Source: Pseudoruegeria aquimaris (GTDB lineage Bacteria > Pseudomonadota > Alphaproteobacteria > Rhodobacterales > Rhodobacteraceae). From it: DNA of 64,000 nucleotides. Shown piece after piece: positions 7,655 to 15,994 of this stretch (positions within the stretch are counted from its first letter, which is position 1; each line of letters starts with the position of its first letter). Where the stretch lies: positions 30,407-94,406 of the forward strand of contig NZ_FWFQ01000017.1 in NCBI RefSeq assembly GCF_900172235.1. Reading direction: 5' to 3'. The notes under the pieces are model-generated. The model saw only the letters and a list, made by a program, of their open reading frames with translations, had not been told where the DNA came from and searched no databases. A program made the translations under genes and the position numbers.

Positions 7655-7834
7655 CCTTACGGACATACATTCGCACGAACATTCCAATGAGGCAAGCACG
7701 TTTGTGCCCTTTACGGTTCAAAAGTCCCGGACTTTCGTTCCGAATCACGCGCAGATCTATAAATGAATGGAAAAACAATGCCTTGTGAGAACCGTAAGGA
7801 TCGAGCGGAATTGTTAAGCTGGGCCTTACAGTTA
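7655..7834. promoter_or_regulatory. early/repressor control region with four CCTTACGGTTC-like operators
   Basis: The ner-repressor intergenic region contains four copies of one word: CCTTACGGACA (7655-7665, plus), CTTTACGGTTC (7709-7719, plus), CCTTACGGTTC (7789-7799, minus) and CCTTACAGTTA (7824-7834, plus, touching the repressor ATG). The second and third form an inverted pair of 9-bp arms about 70 bp apart. This is the expected place for repressor and Ner binding sites and for the divergent early and repressor promoters. The DNA is also more AT-rich than its surroundings (for example around 7755-7785). Which protein binds is not known. Confidence 0.6.
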
Positions 7835-8547
7835 TGAGCGACAACGATAAGGCCGATCCCGCCTTCGCGGCGCGGATAAAACGATTGTGCGAAATGGTTG
7901 GGGGCGCTTCAGCCTTGGCACAAAAGTCCGGCCTGTCCCGCCGGGTTATCGACAAGTATGTGGCGGGCGGGTCTGATCCGTCGCGCCAGAGATTGGTGTC
8001 GCTGGCTGATGCAGCCGGGGTCTCCGTGCAGTGGCTGGCCACCGGGCATGGCTCGCCCTCGGGCGCGCCTCAACCCATCGCGCCACCGGGCGCGGTCACG
8101 CCCGAGTTCGACCAGGACTTCGCCCTGATCCCGCGCTACGAGGTCAACCTCTCGGCCGGTCCGGGCCTCGTGCCCGCGCATGAGGATGTTGAGGAAAGGC
8201 TCGCCTTTTCAAGGGCATGGCTGCGACGCCAGCGCATCAATCCTGATCGGGCCGGACTGGTCCGGGTGCGCGGCGACAGCATGGCCCCCACCGTCCCGGA
8301 CGGCGCGTTGGCACTCGTCAACACCGCCGAGGCCCGCGTCGATCGCGAGGGCATCTATGCCTTCAGCCGCGAGGGCGAGGCTTACATCAAGCGCCTCGTG
8401 CCCTTGGCACCTGGCCCAGGTGGCGCGCCCACCTCGATCGTCATCATCTCCGATGGCGGCAGCTTCGCGCCCGAGTTCGTCACCGGCCCCCAGCTCAACG
8501 AGCTGCGCATCGTCGGCCGGGTGCGGTGTATACTGGTGAACATGTGA
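7834..8547 (+). CDS. prophage repressor, HTH plus S24 (LexA/CI-like) peptidase domain
   Basis: 237 residues. An N-terminal XRE-type helix-turn-helix spans about 12-68 ('SALAQKSGLSRRVIDKYVAG'). The C-terminal S24 peptidase domain has a candidate Ala-Gly autocleavage site (A108-G109, 'LSAGPG'), the nucleophile S149 in 'GDSM' and the general base K186 in 'YIKRL'. It should keep the prophage silent and be cleaved under RecA activation during SOS (family inference). Unlike Mu's own c repressor, which is not an S24 protein, this is a lambda-type inducible repressor, as in D3112-like phages. It is transcribed towards the phage end. Confidence 0.9.
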   Translation: MSDNDKADPAFAARIKRLCEMVGGASALAQKSGLSRRVIDKYVAGGSDPSRQRLVSLADAAGVSVQWLATGHGSPSGAPQPIAPPGAVTPEFDQDFALIPRYEVNLSAGPGLVPAHEDVEERLAFSRAWLRRQRINPDRAGLVRVRGDSMAPTVPDGALALVNTAEARVDREGIYAFSREGEAYIKRLVPLAPGPGGAPTSIVIISDGGSFAPEFVTGPQLNELRIVGRVRCILVNM

Positions 8548-8776
8548 CCGCGCCTCGACCCCGGTTTAAACGCTGTTTTAAACGCCCTTGAACGCCCGGC
8601 CCATTGCGCAATCCATGTGTCTCAACTCCCTCGACCCGCCTCGATTGTGCAAACCGTCCTGCGCCGCACGCTCATCAGGCCAGACCGTTTAAACCCTTGA
8701 TAACCGTGATCTATCCCGCCCCGTCCCGATACATCCAAGATGATCCCGGTCTGATCAATCCATCTGTCTGATTACA
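8548..8776. other. prophage end region with TTTAAAC repeats (candidate transposase-binding sites)
   Basis: About 230 bp without a gene between the repressor stop and the host junction. It contains GGTTTAAACGC (8563-8573), GTTTTAAACGCCC (8575-8587), a partial TTGAACGCCC (8588-8597) and CCGTTTAAACCC (8685-8696). Mu-type ends carry several transposase-binding repeats at this location, so these are candidates. The spacing (two adjacent and one about 110 bp away) resembles the L1 versus L2-L3 arrangement. No long open frame is seen. Confidence 0.45.
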
Positions 8777-8863
8777 GTCATCTCCACCCTCGCCGCCATC
8801 GCCGCCACCGGCGGGCTGATGGCCCTGTTCGCGCGGGGTGGCGGGGCGGAGGATGCGCCATGA
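8777..8863 (+). pseudogene. lrgA: 3' remnant of lrgA (CidA/LrgA family), interrupted by the prophage
   Basis: In the frame that ends with the TGA overlapping the lrgB ATG, the codons read VISTLAAIAATGG, then LMALFARGGGAEDAP and stop. This matches the last membrane helix and tail expected of LrgA/CidA, which is normally encoded just before lrgB. About 28 codons remain. The frame closes at a TGA (8741-8743) inside the phage end. The rest of lrgA should lie beyond the far end of the prophage. Confidence 0.7.
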
Positions 8864-9576
8864 CGGGCCTGCAGGACAGTTGGGTCTACCTCAGTTCGAC
8901 GCCGCTCTTTCACCTGACTCTCACCCTGATCGCCTTCCAGGCCGGAGACGTGCTGAGCCGCCGTTTCAACGGCACGCCGCTGCTGAACCCGGTGCTGATC
9001 GGGGTGCTGATCGTCGTCGCCGTGCTGCTGCTGACCGGCACGAGTTACGCCACCTATTTCGAGGGCGCGCAGTTCGTGCATTTCCTGCTCGGCCCCGCCA
9101 CCGTGGCGCTTGCGGTGCCACTCTACCGGCAGTTCGCATTGGTGCGCCGCTCGGCTCTCGCGCTCGCCGCCGCGCTGCTTGCCGGCTCCGCCAGCGCCGT
9201 GGTCGCGGCGGTGGGGCTGGGCCATGTGCTGGGTGCGAACGAAGCGCTGCTGGCCTCTCTCGCCCCGAAGTCGGTGACGGCACCGGTGGCCATGGGCATC
9301 GCCGAACAGATCGGCGGCGTGCCTTCGCTCACGGCTGTCCTGGTGCTGGCCACGGGAATCACCGGGGCGATGTTCGGCCCGCTGTTGCTGGATCTGCTGA
9401 AGATCCGCGCCCCCGAGGCGCGCGGGCTTGCCCTCGGCACCGCGAGCCACGGCATCGGCACCGCCCGCGCGCTGCAGGACAGCGAAGCCGCCGGCGCCTT
9501 CTCGGGCCTCGCCATGGGGCTCAACGCACTGGCCACGGCGCTTCTGCTGCCGATTTTCTGGGCCATTGCCTTCTGA
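8860..9576 (+). CDS. lrgB: LrgB family membrane protein
   Basis: 238 residues with 6-7 hydrophobic helices and the family pattern 'LAPKSVTAPVAMGIAEQIGG', followed by 'LGTASHGIGTARA' near the C-terminus. LrgA/LrgB (CidA/CidB) proteins are holin-like inner-membrane proteins linked to murein hydrolase control and, in some bacteria and plastids, to glycolate or pyruvate transport. The ATG overlaps the stop of the lrgA remnant (ATGA), so its native translation was coupled to lrgA. The prophage separates it from its usual promoter, so expression may be reduced or read from within the phage end (inference). Confidence 0.9.
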   Translation: MTGLQDSWVYLSSTPLFHLTLTLIAFQAGDVLSRRFNGTPLLNPVLIGVLIVVAVLLLTGTSYATYFEGAQFVHFLLGPATVALAVPLYRQFALVRRSALALAAALLAGSASAVVAAVGLGHVLGANEALLASLAPKSVTAPVAMGIAEQIGGVPSLTAVLVLATGITGAMFGPLLLDLLKIRAPEARGLALGTASHGIGTARALQDSEAAGAFSGLAMGLNALATALLLPIFWAIAF

Positions 9577-9658
9577 GGACGCACGGCACGAAGCGCAAAG
9601 CCGCTCTGTGTGCCAGGTTGCGCAACAAAACATATCGGGGCGGGAAGGAAAGCGCGGG

Positions 9659-9733
9659 TGGTACTCCGTAGGGGAATCGAACCCCTCTTTCCAGGTTGAA
9701 AACCTGGCGTCCTAACCGATAGACGAACGGAGC
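9659..9733 (-). tRNA. trnE: tRNA-Glu (anticodon TTC)
   Basis: The minus strand folds as a cloverleaf of 75 nt, counting the encoded CCA (9659-9661). The acceptor stem is GCTCCGT with ACGGAGT (the first pair is G-U), the anticodon stem CCAGG/CCTGG encloses a loop with TTC, and the T-arm GGGGTTCGATTCCCC is perfect. Isolated, monocistronic and convergent with lrgB. It is not the phage attachment site. Confidence 0.97.
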
Positions 9734-10338
9734 AACCTTGCCGCGTGGGGGGCTTCTACGCAAAGCAGCGGGCGGGTGCAAGAGGTTGGATGCAACTTTT
9801 TCGCACCGGCCGGCAATTGCCGAAACCCGCCCCTTTCGGATTGCGGGCGGGCAGCCTTTTCAACGCGCGAAGGGCGGCGGGCAACTCTCGGCGGCTGGGG
9901 TCAAAGACCCGCAGGACAGGGCATTCGCGCCCGGCGTCGTCTGCGCCGCCATCGCCGTCAGAAGCGCCAACCCGGCCAGCGTGACAGCCAGCCGCTGAAG
10001 CGTCGTCAGATGGATTCTCACCATGTACATCACCACGTCACCCACGTTTCACCACTCACCAAACATCGTGAATGTAACACTTGTTGCACCCGCGCCGTGA
10101 TCCCGGCGTGACCCGGGCGTGATGTTCTTGAACTGTGCCTCCCACTGCCCCGGATCAAGCGCGCGCCCTCGCACGGGCGCCGGGGCGGCAACCGGCAGAG
10201 CCGCAACTGCACGAATCGTGGGCGCATTGCCTTCAAAACGGGCGGGATGCAGGCACTTGGACGCCGGGGCCGGCTGTGCCATGGATTGACGGCAGGAAAG
10301 CTTCGCAACGGGCGCACGAAATGTGGGAGGAACCGGTG
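9734..10338. other. 605-bp spacer between tRNA-Glu and the DUF1045 gene
   Basis: Apart from one possible 54-codon minus-strand frame (9860-10024) nothing firm is visible. The right part holds the upstream region of the DUF1045 gene. The long open frames here in several phases are GC-driven and lack start signals. No hairpin with a T-run was found. Confidence 0.4.
9860..10024 (-). CDS. possible small exported protein (54 aa)
   Basis: The frame starts MVRIHLTTLQRLAVTLAG and continues with a hydrophobic, alanine-rich stretch ending near 'TTPGANA', which looks like a signal peptide. A short tail with two cysteines ('LSCGSLTPAAESCPPPFAR') follows. No family is recognised and no strong ribosome binding site is seen, so it may be non-coding. 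Confidence 0.35.
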   Translation of the reverse strand: MVRIHLTTLQRLAVTLAGLALLTAMAAQTTPGANALSCGSLTPAAESCPPPFAR

Positions 10339-11025
10339 ATGCGATTTCGCCGCTACGCGATCTACTACACGCCCGAAACGGGGCCGCTGGCCAGTTTCGG
10401 CGCCACCTGGCTGGGCTGGGACAGCGCCGCCGGCCGCCGCGTGGCGCACCCGCCGGCGATGGGGCTGCCGCTGCCGGTGGAAAAACTCACCGAGCGCCCG
10501 CGGAAATACGGCTTTCACGGCACCCTGAAACCTCCGTTTCGGATGGCGGACGGGCAGGACGAGGACAGCCTGATCGCGGCGCTCGAAACCTTCGCGCAGA
10601 GCGCCGCGCCGGTGTGGATCGATGCGCTCGAACTCGCGCGGATCGGCGGGTTCGTCGCACTGGTGCCCAAGGGCGAGAAGGCCGGGCTCTCGGATCTGGC
10701 CGCGCGCGTGGTCACGGAGTTCGACGGCTTCCGCGCGCCGCCCACGCCCGAGGAACTGGCCCGCCGCCGCAGCGCCGGGCTCACGCCGGCGCAGGATGTG
10801 CTGCTGGCCCGCTGGGGCTATCCCTACGTGATGGACGAGTTCCGTTTTCACCTGACCCTGACCTCCCCGATGCCCAAAGACGTCGCGGAGGCCGTCCGCA
10901 GGGCACTCACGCCGATCGTGGCGCCCTTCCTGCCGATCCCCTTCATCGTGGCGCAGCTGACCCTGCTCGGCGAGGCGGAGGACGGGTTCTTCCATGAAAT
11001 CAAGCGGTTCGATCTGACGGGGTGA
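10339..11025 (+). CDS. DUF1045 protein, putative 2H-type phosphoesterase
   Basis: 228 residues from MRFRRYAIYYTPE. It carries two H-x-T/S motifs typical of the 2H phosphoesterase fold: 'HGTLKPPF' in the N-terminal half and 'HLTLTS' in the C-terminal half. DUF1045 proteins are often found next to phosphonate (phn) genes and have been tied to phosphonate metabolism, but no phn gene is visible here. The start was chosen at MRFRR because the family begins with the 'YAIYYTP' strand. The frame is open 68 codons upstream without family character; GGAGG sits about 10 nt before the chosen ATG. Confidence 0.85.
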   Translation: MRFRRYAIYYTPETGPLASFGATWLGWDSAAGRRVAHPPAMGLPLPVEKLTERPRKYGFHGTLKPPFRMADGQDEDSLIAALETFAQSAAPVWIDALELARIGGFVALVPKGEKAGLSDLAARVVTEFDGFRAPPTPEELARRRSAGLTPAQDVLLARWGYPYVMDEFRFHLTLTSPMPKDVAEAVRRALTPIVAPFLPIPFIVAQLTLLGEAEDGFFHEIKRFDLTG

Positions 11026-11161
11026 CGCAGCGGCAATCCGGCGCGATTCCTTCAACGAATCCAGTCGAATAACCCAAATTCGAACGCTTCATGCCATGTT
11101 CCGGCCAAGATCGGATGCGCATGATGCACCCATCGTGACCCCGTTTCTTTCGGATGCCGCC

Positions 11162-11353
11162 ATGCCCGACTGGATCCTGTTTTTCGCCACCGCCCTTTTC
11201 GTCGCCATGCTGCTGTGCCGGCTGGTGGCGACCTTCCTGCCCCGCTGCGCCCTGACCCGGATGATGGAAAACGGCCTGCGCGGCAGCGCGGACCCGAGCC
11301 TGCGCCGCAGCTTCCGCGCCTGGAACATCCAGAGCCCCGACGGGCGGGGCTGA
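11162..11353 (+). CDS. small single-span membrane protein (63 aa)
   Basis: Begins MPDWILFFATALFVAMLLC, one clear membrane helix (about 4-27). A basic cytoplasmic-type tail with 'RCALTRMMENGLRGS' and 'SFRAWNIQSPDGRG' follows. The frame is open 22 codons upstream. Not assigned to a family. The clean helix-tail pattern and same-strand position between two genes support it moderately. Confidence 0.5.
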   Translation: MPDWILFFATALFVAMLLCRLVATFLPRCALTRMMENGLRGSADPSLRRSFRAWNIQSPDGRG

Positions 11354-11491
11354 GCGGGCGCCCCGGCTTGTAACGTCTTTTCCACAGTCCGCGCGCAGGT
11401 CGCGGGATTGTCGCCTTGCACCTTGCCCATGCCGCGTAAAGCCATGACTATGTGCCCGGCAGACGCAATTCAGAATGGGAAGGTTTCAGGC

Positions 11492-12466
11492 ATGGCGAAG
11501 GTGCGGAAAGAGATCATCATTCGCCACAGCTCGCGTATGGCGAACCGGATGTTGCAATATCTCGTTGCGATGGAGTTGCAGCGCAAGTTCCCTGACTACT
11601 TGGTCTGCCGTTTCGACATCCCGGAATGGGGGCTCAAGGGCCCCGAAGCGATGAACCGCCGCCATCTGGTGCCGAAGATAGACGTGCAGCGCTACGACAC
11701 CGTCTTCATCGAGGAAGCCATGGCGGCAGGCCACCTGGACAGAATCTTCATCAAGAGCGTCTGCGGCAACATGGCGGCGCTGCCCAGCCGGGAATTCGCC
11801 AACAGCCTGTTCGACGCCAGCCACGTAGCGGCCTACGAGACCGGCGACGACGACATCGTGATCCACGTGCGGCTTGAGGACATTCTGGAACCCGGCCGCC
11901 ACCAGCACTACGGCCCGCTGCCGCTCGGCTTCTACGAGCAGGTGATCCGCGACAGCGGCAAGCGCCCGGTCTTCGTCGGGCAGATGGGCAGCGACTGGTA
12001 TTCCGACATGCTGCGCGCCGCCTTCCCGGATGCGCTGCTGCTCGAAGGCGGCAGCGTTCTGCATGATTTCGAGACCATCCGCCGCGCCAAGCATATCATC
12101 CCCGCGATCAGCACGTTTTCATGGATGGCCGCCTGGCTGTCGGAGGCGACATCGATCCACTACCCGCTTTCGGGCCTTTTTCACCCACTGCAACGCCCGG
12201 GCATCGACATGATGCCCCGCAAGGATCCGCGCTACCGGTTCTACCTCTTCCCAGAACGGCTCTGGATGGCCACGCCGGAGCAGCAGCAGGAACTGCGCGC
12301 GCCCTTCGAGGCCCGCCCCCTCGGCCCCGAAGAGGTCGAGGCGTTGCACGCGCAATCCGCCGCGCTCTGGGCGCCGAGGCTCGAGGCCTGGCGGCGGGAG
12401 TTCTCAGAAGCCATGGCAAGGTTCAACGCCGACCGCGCGGCCCGGGTGGCCTCGGCGGCGGAATGA
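11492..12466 (+). CDS. putative GT11-like (alpha-1,2-)fucosyltransferase
   Basis: 324 residues starting MAKVRKEII, with GGAAGG 8 nt upstream. The C-terminal half matches the GT11/nodulation-type GDP-fucose-binding pattern: 'VIHVRLEDILE' (HxRxxD-like), 'RPVFVGQMGSDWYSDML', then 'FETIRRAKHIIPAISTFSWM' (cf. STFSWW). The neighbours gmd and fcl make GDP-L-fucose, which fits a fucosyl donor substrate. The acceptor is unknown, probably a capsule, exopolysaccharide or LPS sugar. The N-terminal third has no obvious motif, and assignment to GT11 is by pattern only. Confidence 0.6.
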   Translation: MAKVRKEIIIRHSSRMANRMLQYLVAMELQRKFPDYLVCRFDIPEWGLKGPEAMNRRHLVPKIDVQRYDTVFIEEAMAAGHLDRIFIKSVCGNMAALPSREFANSLFDASHVAAYETGDDDIVIHVRLEDILEPGRHQHYGPLPLGFYEQVIRDSGKRPVFVGQMGSDWYSDMLRAAFPDALLLEGGSVLHDFETIRRAKHIIPAISTFSWMAAWLSEATSIHYPLSGLFHPLQRPGIDMMPRKDPRYRFYLFPERLWMATPEQQQELRAPFEARPLGPEEVEALHAQSAALWAPRLEAWRREFSEAMARFNADRAARVASAAE

Positions 12467-12526
12467 CCCCTCCCCTTCCCCGCCGGCCCGAACCGGCGTT
12501 TGACGAGTAACCACAGAGGCAGAGCA

Positions 12527-13648
12527 TTGAGCAAAACGGCATTGATCACCGGCATCACCGGGCAGGATGGATCCTACCTGGCGGAATTCCTTCTGGAGAA
12601 GGGCTATGAAGTCCACGGCATCAAGCGCCGGGCTTCGCTGTTCAACACCGACCGGATCGATCACATCTACCAGGATCCCCACGTCAGCAACCCGCAGCTG
12701 CGGCTGCACTACGGCGATCTGACCGACACCTCCAACCTCACCCGCATCATTCGCGAAACACGGCCCGACGAAATCTACAACCTCGGCGCCCAGAGCCACG
12801 TGGCGGTGAGCTTCGAGGCCCCGGAATACACCGCCGACGTGGACGCGATCGGCACCCTGCGCCTCCTGGAGGCGGTGCGCTTCCTCGGGCTTGAAAAGAC
12901 CACCCGCTTCTACCAGGCCTCCACCTCGGAGCTCTACGGGCTGGTGCAGGAAACCCCGCAGACCGAAACCACCCCCTTCCACCCGCGCTCGCCCTACGCG
13001 GTGGCCAAGATGTATGCCTACTGGATCTGCGTGAACTACCGCGAGGCCTACGGGATGTATGCCTGCAACGGCATCCTCTTCAATCATGAAAGCCCGCGCC
13101 GCGGCGAAACCTTCGTGACCCGCAAGATCACCCGCGGCATGGCCAATATCGCCCAAGGGCTGGAAGACTGCCTGCACATGGGCAACATCGATGCCCTGCG
13201 CGACTGGGGCCACGCCAAGGATTACGTGCGGATGCAGTGGATGATGCTGCAACAGGACACCCCGGAAGACTACGTGATCGCCACCGGCAAGCAGTATTCG
13301 GTGCGTGAGTTCGTGCAGTGGACGGCCGCGGCATTGGGGATCACGCTGGAGTTCTCCGGCACCGGGGTGGACGAGATCGCGACCGTGGTCCAGGTCGAGG
13401 GCGACATGGCCCCGGCGGTGAAACCGGGCGACGTGATCCTGCGCATCGATCCGCGCTATTTCCGCCCCGCCGAGGTGGAAACGCTGCTGGGCGATCCGAG
13501 CAAGGCCAAGCGCCAGCTGGGCTGGGAGCCGCAGATCACCGCGCAGGAGATGTGTGCCGAGATGGTGGCCGAGGATCTGAAGACGGCGCGCCGCCACAGG
13601 CTCCTGCGCGAGCACGGGATGGATCTGCCCGTCTCGATCGAGAACTGA
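12527..13648 (+). CDS. gmd: GDP-mannose 4,6-dehydratase
   Basis: An extended short-chain dehydrogenase of 373 residues. It has the nucleotide-binding start '[20 protein letters not shown]', the catalytic segment 'STSELYG' and the YxxxK pair in '[12 protein letters not shown]'. It converts GDP-mannose to GDP-4-keto-6-deoxymannose with bound NADP. The start is taken as TTG (LSKTALITG), since the family begins just before the Rossmann strand and AGAGG precedes it. A TTG nine codons earlier is an alternative. It is followed 10 bp later by fcl. Confidence 0.95.
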   Translation: MSKTALITGITGQDGSYLAEFLLEKGYEVHGIKRRASLFNTDRIDHIYQDPHVSNPQLRLHYGDLTDTSNLTRIIRETRPDEIYNLGAQSHVAVSFEAPEYTADVDAIGTLRLLEAVRFLGLEKTTRFYQASTSELYGLVQETPQTETTPFHPRSPYAVAKMYAYWICVNYREAYGMYACNGILFNHESPRRGETFVTRKITRGMANIAQGLEDCLHMGNIDALRDWGHAKDYVRMQWMMLQQDTPEDYVIATGKQYSVREFVQWTAAALGITLEFSGTGVDEIATVVQVEGDMAPAVKPGDVILRIDPRYFRPAEVETLLGDPSKAKRQLGWEPQITAQEMCAEMVAEDLKTARRHRLLREHGMDLPVSIEN

Positions 13649-13658
13649 GGAGGCCGGG

Positions 13659-14615
13659 ATGCGGATTTTCGTTGCGGGCCATCGCGGCATGGTGGGCGGG
13701 GCGATCCTGCGCCAATTGGAGCAGGCAGGAGCCCACGAGGTCATCACCGCCGGGCGCGAACGGCTCGACCTGCGCGATCAGGCCGCCGTCCATGCCTTCC
13801 TGAAAGCCGAAAAGCCCGATGCGGTGGTGCTGGCCGCCGCCAAGGTGGGCGGCATCCTCGCCAACAACAGCTACCCGGCGGATTTCATCGGCGAGAACCT
13901 CTCGATCCAGCTCAACGTGATCCAGGGGGCCTTCGCCGCCGGGGTGGAGAAGCTGCTCTTCCTCGGCTCCTCCTGCATCTACCCGAAGATGGCGGAGCAG
14001 CCGATGCGGGAGGACGCGCTGCTGACCGGCCCGCTGGAGCCCACCAACGAGCCCTATGCCATCGCCAAGATCGCCGGCATCAAGCTGTGCGAGAGCTACA
14101 ACCGCCAGCACGGCACCGATTACCGCTCGGTGATGCCGACCAACCTCTACGGCCCCGGCGACAACTTCCACCCCGAGCATTCCCATGTCATGCCCGCCCT
14201 GATCCGCCGCTTCCACGAAGCAAAACGGGACGGGCTTTCGGAAGTCGTCATCTGGGGCACGGGCACCCCGCGCCGCGAGTTCCTGCACGTGGACGACATG
14301 GCGGAAGCCTCGCTTTTCGTCATGGATCTGGCGCCCGAGGTCTACGCCGCCAACACCGAGCCGATGCTCTCCCACATCAACGTGGGCACGGGCACCGATG
14401 TCTCGATCCGGGAACTGGCGGGAATGGTGGCCGAGGTGGTTGGCTTTGAAGGCGCGATCACTTGCGACACCTCCAAGCCCGACGGCACCCCGCGCAAGCT
14501 GATGGACGTGAGCCGGTTGGCCGCCATGGGCTGGCGCGCGCGGATCGGGCTGGAGGAGGGCCTGCGCGAGACCTATGCCTGGTTCCTCGCGCAGGAGGGA
14601 GCCCTGCGCGGCTAA
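13659..14615 (+). CDS. fcl: GDP-L-fucose synthase (epimerase/reductase)
   Basis: 318 residues of the WcaG/Fcl type. N-terminal Rossmann '[13 protein letters not shown]', '[18 protein letters not shown]', the conserved '[10 protein letters not shown]' and the catalytic YxxxK in '[11 protein letters not shown]'. The C-terminal family motif is '[16 protein letters not shown]'. It uses NADPH to epimerise and reduce the Gmd product to GDP-L-fucose. Co-directional with gmd (10-bp gap) and preceded by GGAGG. Confidence 0.95.
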   Translation: MRIFVAGHRGMVGGAILRQLEQAGAHEVITAGRERLDLRDQAAVHAFLKAEKPDAVVLAAAKVGGILANNSYPADFIGENLSIQLNVIQGAFAAGVEKLLFLGSSCIYPKMAEQPMREDALLTGPLEPTNEPYAIAKIAGIKLCESYNRQHGTDYRSVMPTNLYGPGDNFHPEHSHVMPALIRRFHEAKRDGLSEVVIWGTGTPRREFLHVDDMAEASLFVMDLAPEVYAANTEPMLSHINVGTGTDVSIRELAGMVAEVVGFEGAITCDTSKPDGTPRKLMDVSRLAAMGWRARIGLEEGLRETYAWFLAQEGALRG

Positions 14616-14731
14616 AGCGCCTCCGAAAGCCTTGAAACAGCCGATTTACGTTCGGTCACCCAGCCCCCTTGCGCTTGACCCGGCCTGACACATGGTGTGG
14701 ATTGTCCTGCACCACGCAGAGAGAGGCTTCC

Positions 14732-15856
14732 ATGGTACACGCCGCGATCACCGGCACGGGGCTGTTCACGCCCGAGCTTGTCATCACCAACGACGAACTG
14801 GTGGAGACCTTCAACGCCTACGCCGAGCGCTACAACAAGGAGCACGCCGCGGAGATCGCCGCCGGCACGCTGGAGCCCAAGGCACCCTCCTCTTCGGAAT
14901 TCATCTTCAAGGCCTCCGGCATCGAGCAGCGCTACGTGATGGACAAGGCCGGCATTCTCGACCCCGAGATCATGCACCCGACCCTGCGCCAGCGCAGCGA
15001 CGACGAGCCGAGCATCATGGCCGAGATGGGCGTGGACGCCTGCCGCAAGGCGCTGGCCCAGGCGGGGCGCGAGGCCCAGGAGGTGGACGCGGTGATCTGC
15101 GCCGCATCCAACCATGAACGCGCCTACCCGGCCATCGCCATCGAGATCCAGAGCCTGCTGGGCACCAAAGGCTTCGCCTTCGACATGAACGTGGCCTGCT
15201 CCTCGGCCACCTTCGGCATCCAGGCCGCCGCCGACATGATCCGGGCCGGCTCGATCCGCTCCGCCCTCGTGGTGAACCCGGAAATCTGCTCCGGCCACCT
15301 CGAATGGCGCGACCGGGACTGCCATTTCATCTTCGGCGACGTCTGCACCGCCGTGCTGCTGGAACGCGAGGAAGACGCCAAGGGGCCGCATTTCACCATC
15401 CGCTCCACCCGCTGCGCCACGGAGTTTTCCAACAACATCCGCAACAACAACGGCTTCCTGCGCCGCACGCGCCCCGACGGAATGGCGGATCGTCGCGACA
15501 TGCAGTTCATGCAGAACGGCCGCAAGGTGTTCAAGGAAGTGCTGCCGATGGTGTCGGCCCATATCCTGGGCCACATGGCGGACGAGGGCGTGGCGCAGGG
15601 CGATCTGCGCCGGATCTGGCTGCACCAGGCCAACAAGACGATGAACGATTTCATCGGCAGGAAGGTTCTGGGCCGCGAGCCGGAACCGGGCGAGCAGCCC
15701 AACATCCTGCAGGATTACGCCAACACCTCCTCGGCGGGCTCCATCATCGCCTTCACCAAGTATTCCGAGGATCTGCAACCCGGCGACGTGGGGCTGATCT
15801 GCTCCTTCGGCGCGGGCTACTCGGTGGGTTCGGTGATCCTGGAGCGCAAGGGCTGA
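14732..15856 (+). CDS. beta-ketoacyl-ACP synthase III-like protein
   Basis: 374 residues, longer than E. coli FabH (317). The thiolase-fold catalytic triad is present: Cys in 'NVACSSATFG', His in 'IWLHQANKTMN' and Asn in 'YANTSSAGSI'. The extra length comes from an insertion after 'NAYAERYNKEHAAEIAAGT' and near 'NNNGFLRRTRPDG'. It belongs to the longer KAS III group that many proteobacteria carry beside a standard FabH. It may start fatty acid chains from unusual primers or serve lipid or secondary-metabolite synthesis. The start MVHAAITGTG fits the family; the 21 upstream codons do not. Confidence 0.85.
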   Translation: MVHAAITGTGLFTPELVITNDELVETFNAYAERYNKEHAAEIAAGTLEPKAPSSSEFIFKASGIEQRYVMDKAGILDPEIMHPTLRQRSDDEPSIMAEMGVDACRKALAQAGREAQEVDAVICAASNHERAYPAIAIEIQSLLGTKGFAFDMNVACSSATFGIQAAADMIRAGSIRSALVVNPEICSGHLEWRDRDCHFIFGDVCTAVLLEREEDAKGPHFTIRSTRCATEFSNNIRNNNGFLRRTRPDGMADRRDMQFMQNGRKVFKEVLPMVSAHILGHMADEGVAQGDLRRIWLHQANKTMNDFIGRKVLGREPEPGEQPNILQDYANTSSAGSIIAFTKYSEDLQPGDVGLICSFGAGYSVGSVILERKG

Positions 15857-15893
15857 AGCGCCGGCATCGTCGGCTGGAAAAGCTTGCAAACGG

Positions 15894-15949
15894 TAGCGCC
15901 GTCCCGAGGGGAGGCGCAATCGCGCCGCCCCGTGGGGGCGGGACGGCGC
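15894..15949. repeat. REP-like palindromic repeat, copy 1
   Basis: About 55 bp reading AGCGCCGTCCCG, a GGGG core, GGCGCAA, CGCGCCGCCCCGTGGGGG and CGGGACGGCGC, so the outer arms are inverted. A second copy with about 85% identity lies at 50413-50467. It sits between a ketoacyl synthase gene and the 3' end of rpiB, a typical place for repetitive extragenic palindromes. Confidence 0.6.
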
Positions 15950-15994
15950 GGCCCAACAGTGCCTGTTGGGCGACAAGACACTTCTGGCTCTGGA

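Larger units (their letters stand above)
1..8776 (-). mobile_element. Mu-like transposable prophage, repressor-end half (continues left of the window)
   Basis: A repressor gene points at one phage end and a divergent early operon (Ner-like, HU, MuA-type transposase, MuB-type ATPase, DUF3164) runs the other way. This is the layout of the left end of Mu-type phages, here inverted. The late genes and the far end lie left of position 1. The host junction is placed at 8776 because reading in from the host gives a TG dinucleotide, as Mu-type ends do (TG...CA), and the lrgA reading frame resumes directly after it. Other CA dinucleotides at 8761-8762 and 8779-8780 are possible ends. No integrase gene and no tRNA attachment site is involved. 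Confidence 0.85.

Noticed and set aside
9659..9733. tRNA-Glu as the phage attachment site
   Set aside because: The prophage is Mu-like and its end lies 0.9 kb away in lrgA; the tRNA is intact with no duplicated 3' part.
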